From positions 1,054,001 to 1,118,000 of the forward strand of contig NC_009043.1 of the NCBI RefSeq assembly GCF_000209165.1: a DNA stretch of 64,000 bases, in the 5' to 3' direction. Both the position numbers and the translations under genes were made by a program. Numbering within the stretch: the stretch's first letter is position 1; every line of letters begins with the position of its first letter. The notes under the pieces are model-generated. The model was not told the DNA's origin, did no database searches, and worked only from the letters and a program-made list of their open reading frames with translations. Source of the stretch: Scheffersomyces stipitis CBS 6054. Its lineage: Eukaryota > Ascomycota > Pichiomycetes > Serinales > Debaryomycetaceae. Shown piece by piece: positions 21,038-30,116 of the stretch.

Positions 21038-22134
21038 TCCTGTCTGACTCAGGCGCTTGCCTGTACGCTTAGAGACTATAACGGGGTCTATGGTGTGTAT
21101 GAGTTCTAAGATGAGATTCGATTAGATAATGACTGCACAGAGCGTGCGATGACTTTTCTGTAGGTCTGTAAATTGGGCTTATTAATTCTCGAGCTCCTAT
21201 TGGCCGGATCCACTGGCCGTTTGGCGACTCCAACTGTTTTGTGGAAGTTTGAGGACGACACTATAGGGCGCCCAGAGAATGGTAGAGCCGCCACTGCACC
21301 GAATTGTGACTCCTCTCGTAAGTCGTACTTCTTTGGGCCAGTTTCGCACCCAGACACCAATAGCTAGCGCTTCTTTTTTTCCGTCTGAATCTTCTGTTCC
21401 GAATTCGTGCTGACATACGTCAACCCTCAGTAAATATATATATATATCAGAGACATTGCTGCCGTAGGTATCTGCGAAAAGTTTAAATATTCCACCAACG
21501 TCATTTTTCTCGGATCACACTACAATATTGAAACTGTTCGCTACTAGGCTGTTCATAAATAGGTTGTTCACATATAGTCTGTTCGGTCTCAACCCTGCCA
21601 TTTCATAAAAAGGTTTATTCCATACACACCTGCTACACTGAAGAGCTCGTCAGAACTCTTTCGTCATTTTTCTGGTAAAAACGTATTCATCACAGTTGCC
21701 TGTTTTTGAAACATCATTTATTGGTCACTGTGACGTACTGAACATATTGTCATATTCAATTAGTGAACAATACTATCACTGGTGCATTCTGTAGCTTGTC
21801 ACAGCCATACCTTCTGGTTCGACTTCTCATAAGCCAAATCGAAATTTTTCATTGGTCTGAAAAATCATTTTCGATCACTAATATATACTTCAACATATAT
21901 TAGCTGCCATCACATTAATGCTTCTGTTATACCTACTCTATTGCATCTAAGGTATACACATATAAGCTCTATCATTACGGCCAGTTTCAACTAGCTTCTG
22001 CTCAACTACTCGTTTGCATTATCCTCAAAAATCAGCTAGATTTATCACTGATACTGGACCCAAAAGTACTTTCTCCCAGACGTATCCTCCTACATGTATT
22101 CATCCATATAGCACCAGTTCATATATAGCTAGTC

Positions 22135-23595
22135 ATGTCGTCCCTAACAGCACCCGCGTCTTCTGAGACAGCGACACCAGTTAAACAGGAGGACTCCTCG
22201 ACACTCGAGCACATCCAGGTGCCGTCCACTGCTAGCCTTGTCACTCCAGCTACGCCAGCAGCACCAACAACTCCGGCTACACCGACTTCGTGTCTGACGG
22301 CTGCACTTGCGACTGTAACATCTCCGCAAGATGGCCAACAATGCTCAAACTGTGGCACTACCAAAACTCCACTTTGGAGGAGGGCGCCTGATGGAACCCT
22401 CATCTGCAATGCCTGTGGGTTGTACCTTCGTTCAAACAACACCCATAGGCCCGTAAATCTCAAGCGTCCTCCCAACACGATACCCATAACCAAAACCGAA
22501 GAAGGATCCTGTAAAGGCGATGGCAGATGTAACGGAACTGGAGGATCGGCTGCCTGTAAAGGATGTCCCGCCTACAACAACCGGGTTGTAGTAAGCAAAC
22601 GCGAGAAGTCTGCATCTACACCTCCCATGGAATCGACTCCGGCCACATCACCACAGCCAGAAAAGAGAGTAGCTACCGATGTAGACGAAGACTCTCTAGC
22701 CATTGCCTGTTTCAACTGTGGAACCACTATTACTCCACTCTGGAGAAGGGATGATGCCGGTAATACTATCTGCAATGCCTGTGGACTATACTACAGATTG
22801 CATGGGTCGCATCGTCCAATCAGGATGAAAAGAACGACCATCAAGAGAAGGAAGAGGAACATGGCTTCGGGCAAGAAAGATGCTTCGGCCTCTGACTCAA
22901 ACACAGAAGACAAAGAGCCTCGTAGTCCGGAGGACGCTCGAAATACCCATAGTCCACAATTGAATACTCTTCATTCCCCTACTGCAGGTTTGGGCTCTCC
23001 TAATGGGTCGACTCTACCTCCAATTTCGTACAACCATCCTCTCCTGAGACTGGCTCCTCCGGTGTCAAACTCTCCTACTTCGTACTATCCTCCATACACC
23101 CCTGGAGGACGTATTCCAAACGGTCCAGGTCCTCTACCAGGTCCTCCACCACCTCAACCGGCTTCGCAGTACGGCTTCTCCATCCCCCAAACCCACCAAC
23201 CACCTTTGCATTATGGAATATACAACCAAAATTCGGACATAAAACTTCCTCTGATCCAGCTCCACGAAGCTGGGCCCCACAGCCGGCACCTTTTGGCACC
23301 TATCATCAAGAAAGAAGCCATTCCGTCAATCTCTACATCCAAATCTGCATCAATTATCCCGCCTGTGTCGGAATTCGTAGGTTCTCGACAATCTACTCCG
23401 GGAGTATCTGATGGTATCAAAAAGAGATCGGCGTCTTCAACTCCAATTGCGATCGATTTTACGTCGACTTTCAGGTCTCCTGCTGCTTCTAACGGTAATA
23501 CGTCTACTATATCTGATACTAACAACGATAGTGAAGGCAGCAAAAAGGACCACCGCACGCACGCATTGTCGATTGGAGGCTTGTTAAATGGATAG
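22135..23595 (+). CDS. SFU1: Iron-responsive GATA repressor, Sfu1/Fep1/Sre1 type
   Basis: A 486-aa transcription factor with two GATA zinc fingers, both CX2CX17CX2C: Cys70/73/91/94 and Cys192/195/213/216. Between them lies the diagnostic iron-sensing cysteine cluster CX5CX8CX2C (Cys126, 132, 141, 144). This finger-cluster-finger order defines the Fep1/Sre1/URBS1/Sfu1 family, which represses iron-uptake genes when iron is plentiful. A basic segment ([12 protein letters not shown]) follows finger 2, and the rest is Ser/Pro-rich and probably disordered. CTG codons at residue 54 (22294) and residues 304 and 306 (23044, 23050) would be serine in the CTG clade. Confidence 0.93.
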   Translation: MSSLTAPASSETATPVKQEDSSTLEHIQVPSTASLVTPATPAAPTTPATPTSCLTAALATVTSPQDGQQCSNCGTTKTPLWRRAPDGTLICNACGLYLRSNNTHRPVNLKRPPNTIPITKTEEGSCKGDGRCNGTGGSAACKGCPAYNNRVVVSKREKSASTPPMESTPATSPQPEKRVATDVDEDSLAIACFNCGTTITPLWRRDDAGNTICNACGLYYRLHGSHRPIRMKRTTIKRRKRNMASGKKDASASDSNTEDKEPRSPEDARNTHSPQLNTLHSPTAGLGSPNGSTLPPISYNHPLLRLAPPVSNSPTSYYPPYTPGGRIPNGPGPLPGPPPPQPASQYGFSIPQTHQPPLHYGIYNQNSDIKLPLIQLHEAGPHSRHLLAPIIKKEAIPSISTSKSASIIPPVSEFVGSRQSTPGVSDGIKKRSASSTPIAIDFTSTFRSPAASNGNTSTISDTNNDSEGSKKDHRTHALSIGGLLNG

Positions 23596-24019
23596 AATAA
23601 AACTTTATTGGTTTGTACAATATATACTATTATTAGACTACGAGATGTAAACTAGTAGCTTTCGCAACCTTTATTTAAGCGTAGAGTAAGTTTCCCCCAA
23701 CAAAGTCGGGATACACAACTTCACTACAATCCTAATCTCACAGCAATTCTAATCACGCTATCATTTTCACGATACAAAACCAACTCTCGCTTTAGAAGAG
23801 CTATACCAATCCCATACTAAAATACATATGTATACCCCAGATATCAGTTATCAGTCACGTGATTTTGTGCAATTTTCAACCCATTCTGGTGATAACGATT
23901 TAGTTAATGGTGCTAGCAAGCAAAATCTTAAAAATTGTGGAAGAACTTGATACGGCTATCAGGAAAAGAAATAGAAATTTCTAAAGCAATAGTTTGTCCA
24001 TCTTGTTTCATATACGGAT
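23596..24019. other. SFU1 3' region / mitochondrial carrier promoter
   Basis: 424 bp. It contains a GTCACGTGA site 160 bp upstream of the carrier ATG. GTAAGT (23683) and a TACTAAA word are present but lie in the SFU1 3' part, and no intron is called. Confidence 0.5.
23856..23861. promoter_or_regulatory. CACGTG (Cbf1-type E-box) upstream of the carrier gene
   Basis: Embedded in GTCACGTGA, the extended Cbf1 consensus, about 160 bp before the ATG at 24020. Confidence 0.5.
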
Positions 24020-24940
24020 ATGTCGGACGCGGTAGAAATTGTCGATTTGACTCCAGCTCCGGCTGCAAACGTAGACCATTCGTTAACAAGAAAAGCGAAG
24101 GATATAGCAGCTGGATTCATCGGTGGTGCCACGCAAGTTTTAATTGGGCAACCTGCTGATCTTGTGAAAATCCGTTTACAAACGTCTCACGAGACATCTT
24201 CATTGTCGATCATCAAGCAAGTCCTTAAGAATGAAGGTATATTGGCATTCTATAAGGGAACTTTACCTCCACTCTTTGGTGTAGGAGTCTGTGTTTCTCT
24301 ACAATTCTATGGGTTCCACGAGGCCAAGAGACAAATCCTCAACTATTACGACCAGAGCAACTTAAATCTCTGGCCACAAACATATATTGCAGGTGCCGTG
24401 GCTGGTATAGTCAATACTCCCGTAGCTGGCCCTATAGAACAATTACGTATCTTGAGTCAGTCGAATACTTCCACCACTAAGAATAGTCTAAGCGACACCG
24501 TGAAAAGAATATACCAGACCGAAGGCATAGTCAATGGGATATATAGAGGGTTTGGGATCACTTTATTGCGTGAAATCCAAGCCTACGGTGTCTGGTTTCT
24601 CACGTACGAAACGTTGATCCAGCAGATCATAGACTTGCAACACTATAAATCGAGGAACGATATCAGCACACCAGAATTGTTGGCCAGTGGTGCTTTGGCA
24701 GGTAATGCCTTGTGGTTGTCGTCGTATCCTATAGATGTGATCAAGTCGAACATTCAGTCTGACAAGTTCGGCAGTGCCAGTAAGTTCAATGGCAGAATCA
24801 GTGCTGCTACGAGATACATCTACCAGACCCATGGACTCCGTGGATTCTGGAGAGGTATTGTACCTTGCTTATTAAGAGCCGTCCCTTGTAGTGCAGGCAC
24901 GTTTGCCAGTGTAGAACTTGCGTTGAGATTAATGGGTTAG
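24020..24940 (+). CDS. Mitochondrial carrier family protein, Ymc1/Ymc2-like
   Basis: A 306-aa solute carrier of the mitochondrial inner membrane. Three tandem repeats are visible, each with the PX[DE]XX[KR] signature: QPADLVKIRLQ, GPIEQLRI and YPIDVIKSNIQ, with the usual GX3G-type helices between them (AAGFIGGATQV, AGAVAGIVNTP). The first repeat and the GPIEQLRI second signature resemble the Ymc1/Ymc2 and carnitine/ornithine-type subgroup. The transported substrate cannot be read from the sequence. The start at 24020 is the first ATG in frame. Confidence 0.85.
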   Translation: MSDAVEIVDLTPAPAANVDHSLTRKAKDIAAGFIGGATQVLIGQPADLVKIRLQTSHETSSLSIIKQVLKNEGILAFYKGTLPPLFGVGVCVSLQFYGFHEAKRQILNYYDQSNLNLWPQTYIAGAVAGIVNTPVAGPIEQLRILSQSNTSTTKNSLSDTVKRIYQTEGIVNGIYRGFGITLLREIQAYGVWFLTYETLIQQIIDLQHYKSRNDISTPELLASGALAGNALWLSSYPIDVIKSNIQSDKFGSASKFNGRISAATRYIYQTHGLRGFWRGIVPCLLRAVPCSAGTFASVELALRLMG

Positions 24941-25512
24941 TGTACATTAGAATAGGCATTCTTGAACATAGACAATTTTTATAATGTGTGAAGGCTAAGA
25001 GTGTAATGCTACGAGCTAATTAACATGCATGTAAATATATGAAGTACGTGTGAGGAAAAAATGGGATAAACAAATTCATTTATACTTCTTAGCCAATTCA
25101 AGATTATCTGAATTATATCAATCACAATTCATCATTGTCACTCTCGAGTTACTTCGATTAGATTCTCTAGATATATGCCATTATACTTTTTATTACATAC
25201 ACTCCATCCAATGTCTTGATCTGCTGACGTAATCACTGACAAACAGTGAGAGCCAATAAAACTTGAGGATTTTCAACTTACGCTAGAAAAAATCTCAACC
25301 ATACAAAACATTACCAGTTAAAGGTTTTGAAATCGCTGTGCTAATTCTACTACTGTTTGTCGTTTATCACCCACAGAGGTCCCACAGTCTACCTATAGAA
25401 CCGACGAAATATACTCGTGACTTAGACGAAGTCATCCTAGCCGTTTCGTGTTTATCTGAATTCTGTAGAAATTCGAAATTGTAAATTTTTCTCATCACAT
25501 ATTTCACATACA
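24941..25512. other. Carrier 3' region / complex I TYKY promoter
   Basis: 572 bp of AT-rich sequence between two plus-strand genes. No conserved ORF, intron signal set or RNA gene is recognised. Confidence 0.5.
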
Positions 25513-26193
25513 ATGTTCAAGCAATTGATAACAGCAGTGCCTAGACAGCCAATTGTTGGCCAACGTTTCATTTCCAACGCTTCCAGGCTCTACAAGCCAG
25601 CAGCTGCCACTGCAGCTGAATACTTGACTACTGGTGGTTCTACCCAGTCTGTCTGGCCCAAGGGTTTCAGAGCTCCCAAGCCTAAGACTTGGGAAGAAAG
25701 TAGCGAAAGTGCCTTGAGCAAGGCTACCAAGTTCTTCTTCTTGTCGGAAATTGCAAGAGGTATGTACATCTGTATGGAAATGTACTTCAGATCACCATAC
25801 ACCATCTACTATCCTTTCGAAAAGGGTCCTATCTCGCCCAGATTTAGAGGTGAACATGCATTAAGAAGATACCCAAGTGGTGAAGAAAGATGTATTGCTT
25901 GTAAGTTGTGTGAAGCCATCTGTCCTGCCCAGGCGATCACCATCGAAGCCGAAGAGAGAATTGACGGCTCCAGAAGAACCTACAAGTACGATATCGACAT
26001 GACCAAATGTATCTACTGTGGTTACTGTCAAGAGTCTTGTCCTGTCGATGCCATTGTCGAAAGTCCTAATGTTGAATACTCTACAGCTACCAGGGAAGAA
26101 TTGTTGTACAACAAGGAAAAGTTGTTGGAAAACGGGGACAAGTGGGAACAAGAATTGCAATACTGTATTGATGCTGATGCTCCATACCGTTAA
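25513..26193 (+). CDS. Complex I 23-kDa (TYKY/NDUFS8) iron-sulfur subunit, mitochondrial
   Basis: A 226-aa subunit of NADH:ubiquinone oxidoreductase carrying clusters N6a and N6b near the quinone site. The N-terminus is a mitochondrial presequence ([21 protein letters not shown]). Two 4Fe-4S motifs are complete: Cys127/130/133 with Cys137, and Cys166/169/172 with Cys176 ([24 protein letters not shown]). The conserved [11 protein letters not shown] and C-terminal [11 protein letters not shown] segments match the family, and the length is normal. Its presence shows that the organism has proton-pumping complex I, which excludes Saccharomyces-type yeasts. Confidence 0.95.
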   Translation: MFKQLITAVPRQPIVGQRFISNASRLYKPAAATAAEYLTTGGSTQSVWPKGFRAPKPKTWEESSESALSKATKFFFLSEIARGMYICMEMYFRSPYTIYYPFEKGPISPRFRGEHALRRYPSGEERCIACKLCEAICPAQAITIEAEERIDGSRRTYKYDIDMTKCIYCGYCQESCPVDAIVESPNVEYSTATREELLYNKEKLLENGDKWEQELQYCIDADAPYR

Positions 26194-27012
26194 GTCGAAT
26201 AATACAGACTTTCACCATCCCACATTAACATAGCATTTAGTTCCTCAACTACAAAATTCATATATCGTCTTGTTGAAGTCGATAGATACACTGTATCGTT
26301 TATGTATTCTTTTTATAATGCATTTTATTAAGTAAAGTTGAATTTCTCTATTGCAAGTAAATGTAGAAGTGCAGCGTATCAGCACGATGTAACAGTTCTA
26401 GATAGGCGTATATTACAACGCAACGGCCTGTCATCATAATGCAGACTTTAGTTGAAAGATGGCTAAACGAGTGTTGCCGCATTGATCTAGTCTGCCCCGG
26501 CTCATGTTTACTAATAACCTTGTACTACATCTACATGTTTTTATATATCTTTTTATTGGTTTCATAAGATCTTCATATAAAAGCAAACAGAAAACAAGTG
26601 AAAAGAATTAACTATCCTTAACAAAAGCCGTGGACAAACAAAAATTTATTTCATTGGATGCAAAAGATGGAATAAATTGTCTCATTAATTCAAATCATGC
26701 TATCGGGGTTATCATTTATTTCATGTCAAAAGTTGAATATTAACGAATACTAAACATCCTTCTATATATTGGCAAACAATAACAAAAAGGAAATCCACCA
26801 TTCAATGAGAACTTGACATAAAATATTGATAAGGGCGATCGTCTTATTTCATATATGCCATCTTTTGGCTGATAAAAATTGAATATCAAATATTCTGTAA
26901 ATTGGGGATTTATGAATAAGTTTTAAATGACTATTCGTTATAAATAAAATTATAATGAGGAATGGATTGGAGATGAAAATGTGAGATGGAGTAAAGAAGA
27001 CCAACACGTCGC
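26194..27012. other. Convergent spacer between complex I TYKY and COX5
   Basis: 819 bp between two converging genes, so no protein-gene promoter is needed, yet it is long. The section 26400-26520 is less AT-rich and the rest is very AT-rich. It could hide a degraded LTR or a small RNA gene, but I find no terminal repeats or tRNA boxes. Confidence 0.45.
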
Positions 27013-27465
27013 TTATTGCACTTGAGAGTAACCAGTGAATGGGTTGGCGTTCTTGGACTTCAAGTACTCGTCGGAGGCCTCTTGCCACTTTCTGTCCAAG
27101 GTGTGTGGTGCTGGAGCACCCAACGATCTGATACCAGCGAACAAAACAATAGAAAGAAAGATACCACCAACAACACCATAGACAACCTTGGCCTTGTCAC
27201 CTGGACCGTACAATGGCTTTCTTGGACCCCATTCACCGAACGAGATGTAGTAGGCAGCCTTCTTTTCGGCAGGAGACAATTCTTGCCATGGCAATTCCAT
27301 TCTGGCCTTCAATTCATCTATCAAAGCAGTCTGATCTTGCTTAGGTAAAGTGGCCCATCTGGTTTCTAACTTGCCGACGTAGGCGTTGGACAAGGCTCTT
27401 GGGGCAGTCTTGCTAACGGTAGATTGGTGACGAATGGCTAATCTGGTGATGGCTGGACGAAACAT
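27013..27465 (-). CDS. COX5: Cytochrome c oxidase subunit IV homologue Cox5
   Basis: A 150-aa nuclear-encoded subunit of complex IV. It has an Arg-rich mitochondrial presequence (MFRPAITRLAIRHQST), the family block ELSPAEKKAAYYISFGEWGPR, a single membrane helix (about residues 93-111, VVYGVVGGIFLSIVLF) and the short intermembrane tail with APHTLDRKWQEAS. Length and blocks are normal for Cox5/COX IV. A TACTAAC branch point and TAG acceptor lie immediately upstream of the ATG, so the transcript probably has a 5' UTR intron. Confidence 0.94.
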   Translation of the reverse strand: MFRPAITRLAIRHQSTVSKTAPRALSNAYVGKLETRWATLPKQDQTALIDELKARMELPWQELSPAEKKAAYYISFGEWGPRKPLYGPGDKAKVVYGVVGGIFLSIVLFAGIRSLGAPAPHTLDRKWQEASDEYLKSKNANPFTGYSQVQ

Positions 27466-28805
27466 TTCTATAAATGACAGTTAGTATACGAATAGTAGTA
27501 GTGTTATGGAATGCTAGAGCTGATGATACGATTTTATAAAACTGAAAATTTTGAAAGATTGAAGGTCCTGTACACAGTGTCGTTCTTTAATATGGGTGGT
27601 CTCACTCTTAGTTACAATTTGATTGGACGGAGAATCTTGGTAGAGGGACGACTACAGTAGTAGAAACAACCGTACATTGAATAGTAGTGTTTGTGGATTG
27701 GTAGATTGCTAACGCTGTTGCCATTGGCTTGTTCATACTATTGTGGTGTAGATTGATAGTGTATACTTTTGAGTTTTTGGAATTGTTTGCTTTGAAAAAT
27801 GTGAAAACTGACGTATATATGTGAATCTAGTGACTACGATGACGGATGAGCACAATTGTTCAGACATGAGTAATTATGGATTAACAGAACAACATGTAGA
27901 GAATAACAATTCTACTGGATTGGTCTACACCAGTATTTTATAGTGATTTGTTTCTTAGAATTCTTATCCCCTACTCTAAGACTCTACCAGTCAAACTTCC
28001 TCATCATTGCATCCCACTAGGGAGGATTGAGTAACGATGCCCAATACTGCCGGGAACTCTTTTATTCCGTGTAGTTTGATTATACATACTGATTCTTGAA
28101 GCTAACTGGAATACAGATAACAGTGACTTTTGCAAAGAAAAAGCTAGTAGCTAATGATATAAAATGGATGGGTTGGCTTTTTTCTATTGGAATCGTCTGG
28201 GTGATTATTGGGTTATCAGCTAGAAGCGCGGGTCGTGCATGCGGCCAGAATCACCCTCTCCATTTAGTGAGCCCCATAGTTAGCGAAGAGTTGCACTATA
28301 AAGATTTGTGAGAGAAAGTCAGGCCACTTTAGGGATACCAATTGAATTGGAGGCTATCTGATTTGCTTGTCAAATGATACGATTGACCAGCTGAAAATTC
28401 GTATTCTACACGAGCTTTGCGGCAGGGTGATGTTTCAAACGATGTTTCAAGTCCAACTAACTTCGTTGAAGAATTCTGTGTTCACTTTCATTGTACAGTA
28501 TTTGTACGTAGTAAATTCTGTTAGTGTGTATTTTGCTACTAAATGTGTTGGATTAGTTTTTTGCAAGCCAGCATCTATTTAGACTACTTGGTTAGGTGTT
28601 CAGTTTGAGTATTACTTACATATGAATGCTATTCAGAGAGGAAAGGTATGAGTTCTTGTTGAGTAAGTATTTTTCTGTGTTTTACTCGGTGCTTTAATAG
28701 TGCTATTACATAGCATTCTTTACACTTTTGAGCTTTTACTATTTGACTTTTACTATTAAATATTTGCTATTGGCACTCTATTGTGCCATATTATGTCATA
28801 TTCTC
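27466..28805. other. COX5 upstream region / HPM1 3' region
   Basis: 1.34 kb between two minus-strand genes: the COX5 promoter plus its putative 5' UTR intron, and the HPM1 3' side with repeated TTTTACTATT words near 28737-28757. No conserved ORF was found. Confidence 0.5.
27468..27738 (-). other. Probable 5' UTR intron of COX5
   Basis: On the minus strand, TACTAAC (27486-27480) is followed 12 nt later by TATAG, whose G at 27468 lies 2 nt before the ATG. This is the same branch-to-acceptor spacing as in the intron at 7934-7991. The donor is uncertain; GTATGA at 27738-27733 is the nearest plausible one and gives 271 nt. The acceptor side is well supported and the donor is a guess. Confidence 0.5.
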
Positions 28806-29903
28806 TTATGCCTTGTACACGATATCAATCATCGACCTCTTTAGCTGGGCATCGTCTACCTCCTCTGCTTGTACAGTAAACTTGTCGGTCTTTACCCTAC
28901 TCAAGTAGTGCAAGAATTCTATCACAGAGCCTCCTACACCAAAGTAGATGTTTTTGGCTGCTATGAGGGCACGTCCTTCTTTAGTGCCAGATTTCTCGAG
29001 AATGTCTACAATTGACTCAGCCACTAATGGCAATGTCTCTAACGAGTAGATGGTTTCTGAACTTATGATGAAGTCGATTGCGTATTTCTCGATCAACTGA
29101 TTGAACTGAGTGCCCCACGAGCCAGAAATAAACACTAATTCGACATTGTACTCTTTTAAATCATTAATGAATGTGTCTATCAACGCATCAGTGATCAACA
29201 ACTCGTCGTTTTTCAAGTACGGAATGTCTTCGCTTGTAGTCAAGTCATGCAAAAGTTGGGGTTCCAAAGTGGACGCCCAATGAATGAGGATATTTGGCAA
29301 ACTGACCAATCTCAAAACTTCCTGGTTGAAATCAGACAAGATGACTTTGATTGGATTTCTGTTTTTCCTTTGAAATTTCTGCAACAAAAGAAAGCTGGAA
29401 GGTAGCGAAGTACCACAACCAAAATCCAAATAGGACGAGTACGTTGACAAAAGCGAATCTGATTGGATAAACTTAGCCAATAAGTCTACAGTGTCATACG
29501 AACACTCCCAACTCTTGAATCCTCCTTCGTAAACTCTCTTTTCCAAGTCCTTGTCATTGAGATCAATCAAGATTTCATTGATCTTCGTATTCTCTTGATT
29601 GTCTTCTGTCATCACCTGGTGCTTTACATCAAAAAGTTCACGTCTGTAAACAATATTTTGTCCAATGGGAGTTGTATAGTTGTCAAAAGTCAACCTCACA
29701 TTTCTCAAAGTCTGTAATAACGACTCCGTTGAGTGAATCACTGGTAGGTTCTGTCTCTCAATTGTAGATGAGAACGTACTTAATGAGTTCGGCACCTTTT
29801 CATTTCCATTGACTTTTTGATAATCGCTCAAATGGGTGTGAGACGACTCTTCAAAGTCGTCATCGCTGAAGTCCTCTTTAGTGAACCCGAAAGAAAATGA
29901 CAT
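28806..29903 (-). CDS. HPM1: Protein histidine methyltransferase Hpm1
   Basis: A 365-aa SAM-dependent methyltransferase. The S. cerevisiae enzyme methylates a histidine of ribosomal protein Rpl3 and so affects 60S assembly and decoding. Visible features are the acidic N-terminus (FTKEDFSDDDFEESS), the GGFKSWECSYD block, motif I LDFGCGTSLPS (about residue 158), an acidic motif II (VILSDFN) and the late motif IISSETIYS. These are shared with the METTL18/Hpm1 family. The start gives MSFSFGF, as expected. Confidence 0.88.
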   Translation of the reverse strand: MSFSFGFTKEDFSDDDFEESSHTHLSDYQKVNGNEKVPNSLSTFSSTIERQNLPVIHSTESLLQTLRNVRLTFDNYTTPIGQNIVYRRELFDVKHQVMTEDNQENTKINEILIDLNDKDLEKRVYEGGFKSWECSYDTVDLLAKFIQSDSLLSTYSSYLDFGCGTSLPSSFLLLQKFQRKNRNPIKVILSDFNQEVLRLVSLPNILIHWASTLEPQLLHDLTTSEDIPYLKNDELLITDALIDTFINDLKEYNVELVFISGSWGTQFNQLIEKYAIDFIISSETIYSLETLPLVAESIVDILEKSGTKEGRALIAAKNIYFGVGGSVIEFLHYLSRVKTDKFTVQAEEVDDAQLKRSMIDIVYKA

Positions 29904-30116
29904 TTTCGCAAAGGATAGATTCGTACCTTTAATTCTTCATTGAACATTTAGAGATGACATCTTTTAGAGATGGGGTTCTACATTTTTTTTGTCGCGCATT
30001 TTTGCGACAATACTTTATGACAAACTTTGGATTGCAAATGAAGCGCAAAATGCGCACTAAATAGAAACTATAGCAAATTAATTTAACGGAAGAATTAGCT
30101 TAACTTTTTAAACGAA

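Larger units (their letters stand above)
19620..22134. other. 2.5-kb divergent SWE1-SFU1 intergenic region
   Basis: The longest gene-free stretch in the window. The middle part (about 20.2-21.4 kb) looks less AT-rich than other spacers, contains a (TTG)n microsatellite (20524-20549), an MCB-type ACGCGT (20658-20663), an ATCTGATAA GATA site (21029-21037) and, nearer SFU1, a TA repeat (about 21427-21447). A 203-codon plus frame (20376-20987) has no ATG at its beginning, is full of microsatellite-derived valines and is not accepted. It may hold long untranslated leaders or a non-coding RNA; nothing specific is recognised. Confidence 0.5.

Noticed and set aside
23683..23840. Possible intron (GTAAGT ... 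TACTAAA ... CAG) before the mitochondrial carrier gene
   Set aside because: The donor lies in the SFU1 3' region, the branch point is imperfect, and the carrier has a complete start without it.
26194..27012. Possible solo LTR in the long convergent spacer
   Set aside because: No TG...CA terminal repeats, target-site duplication or second copy could be found by eye.
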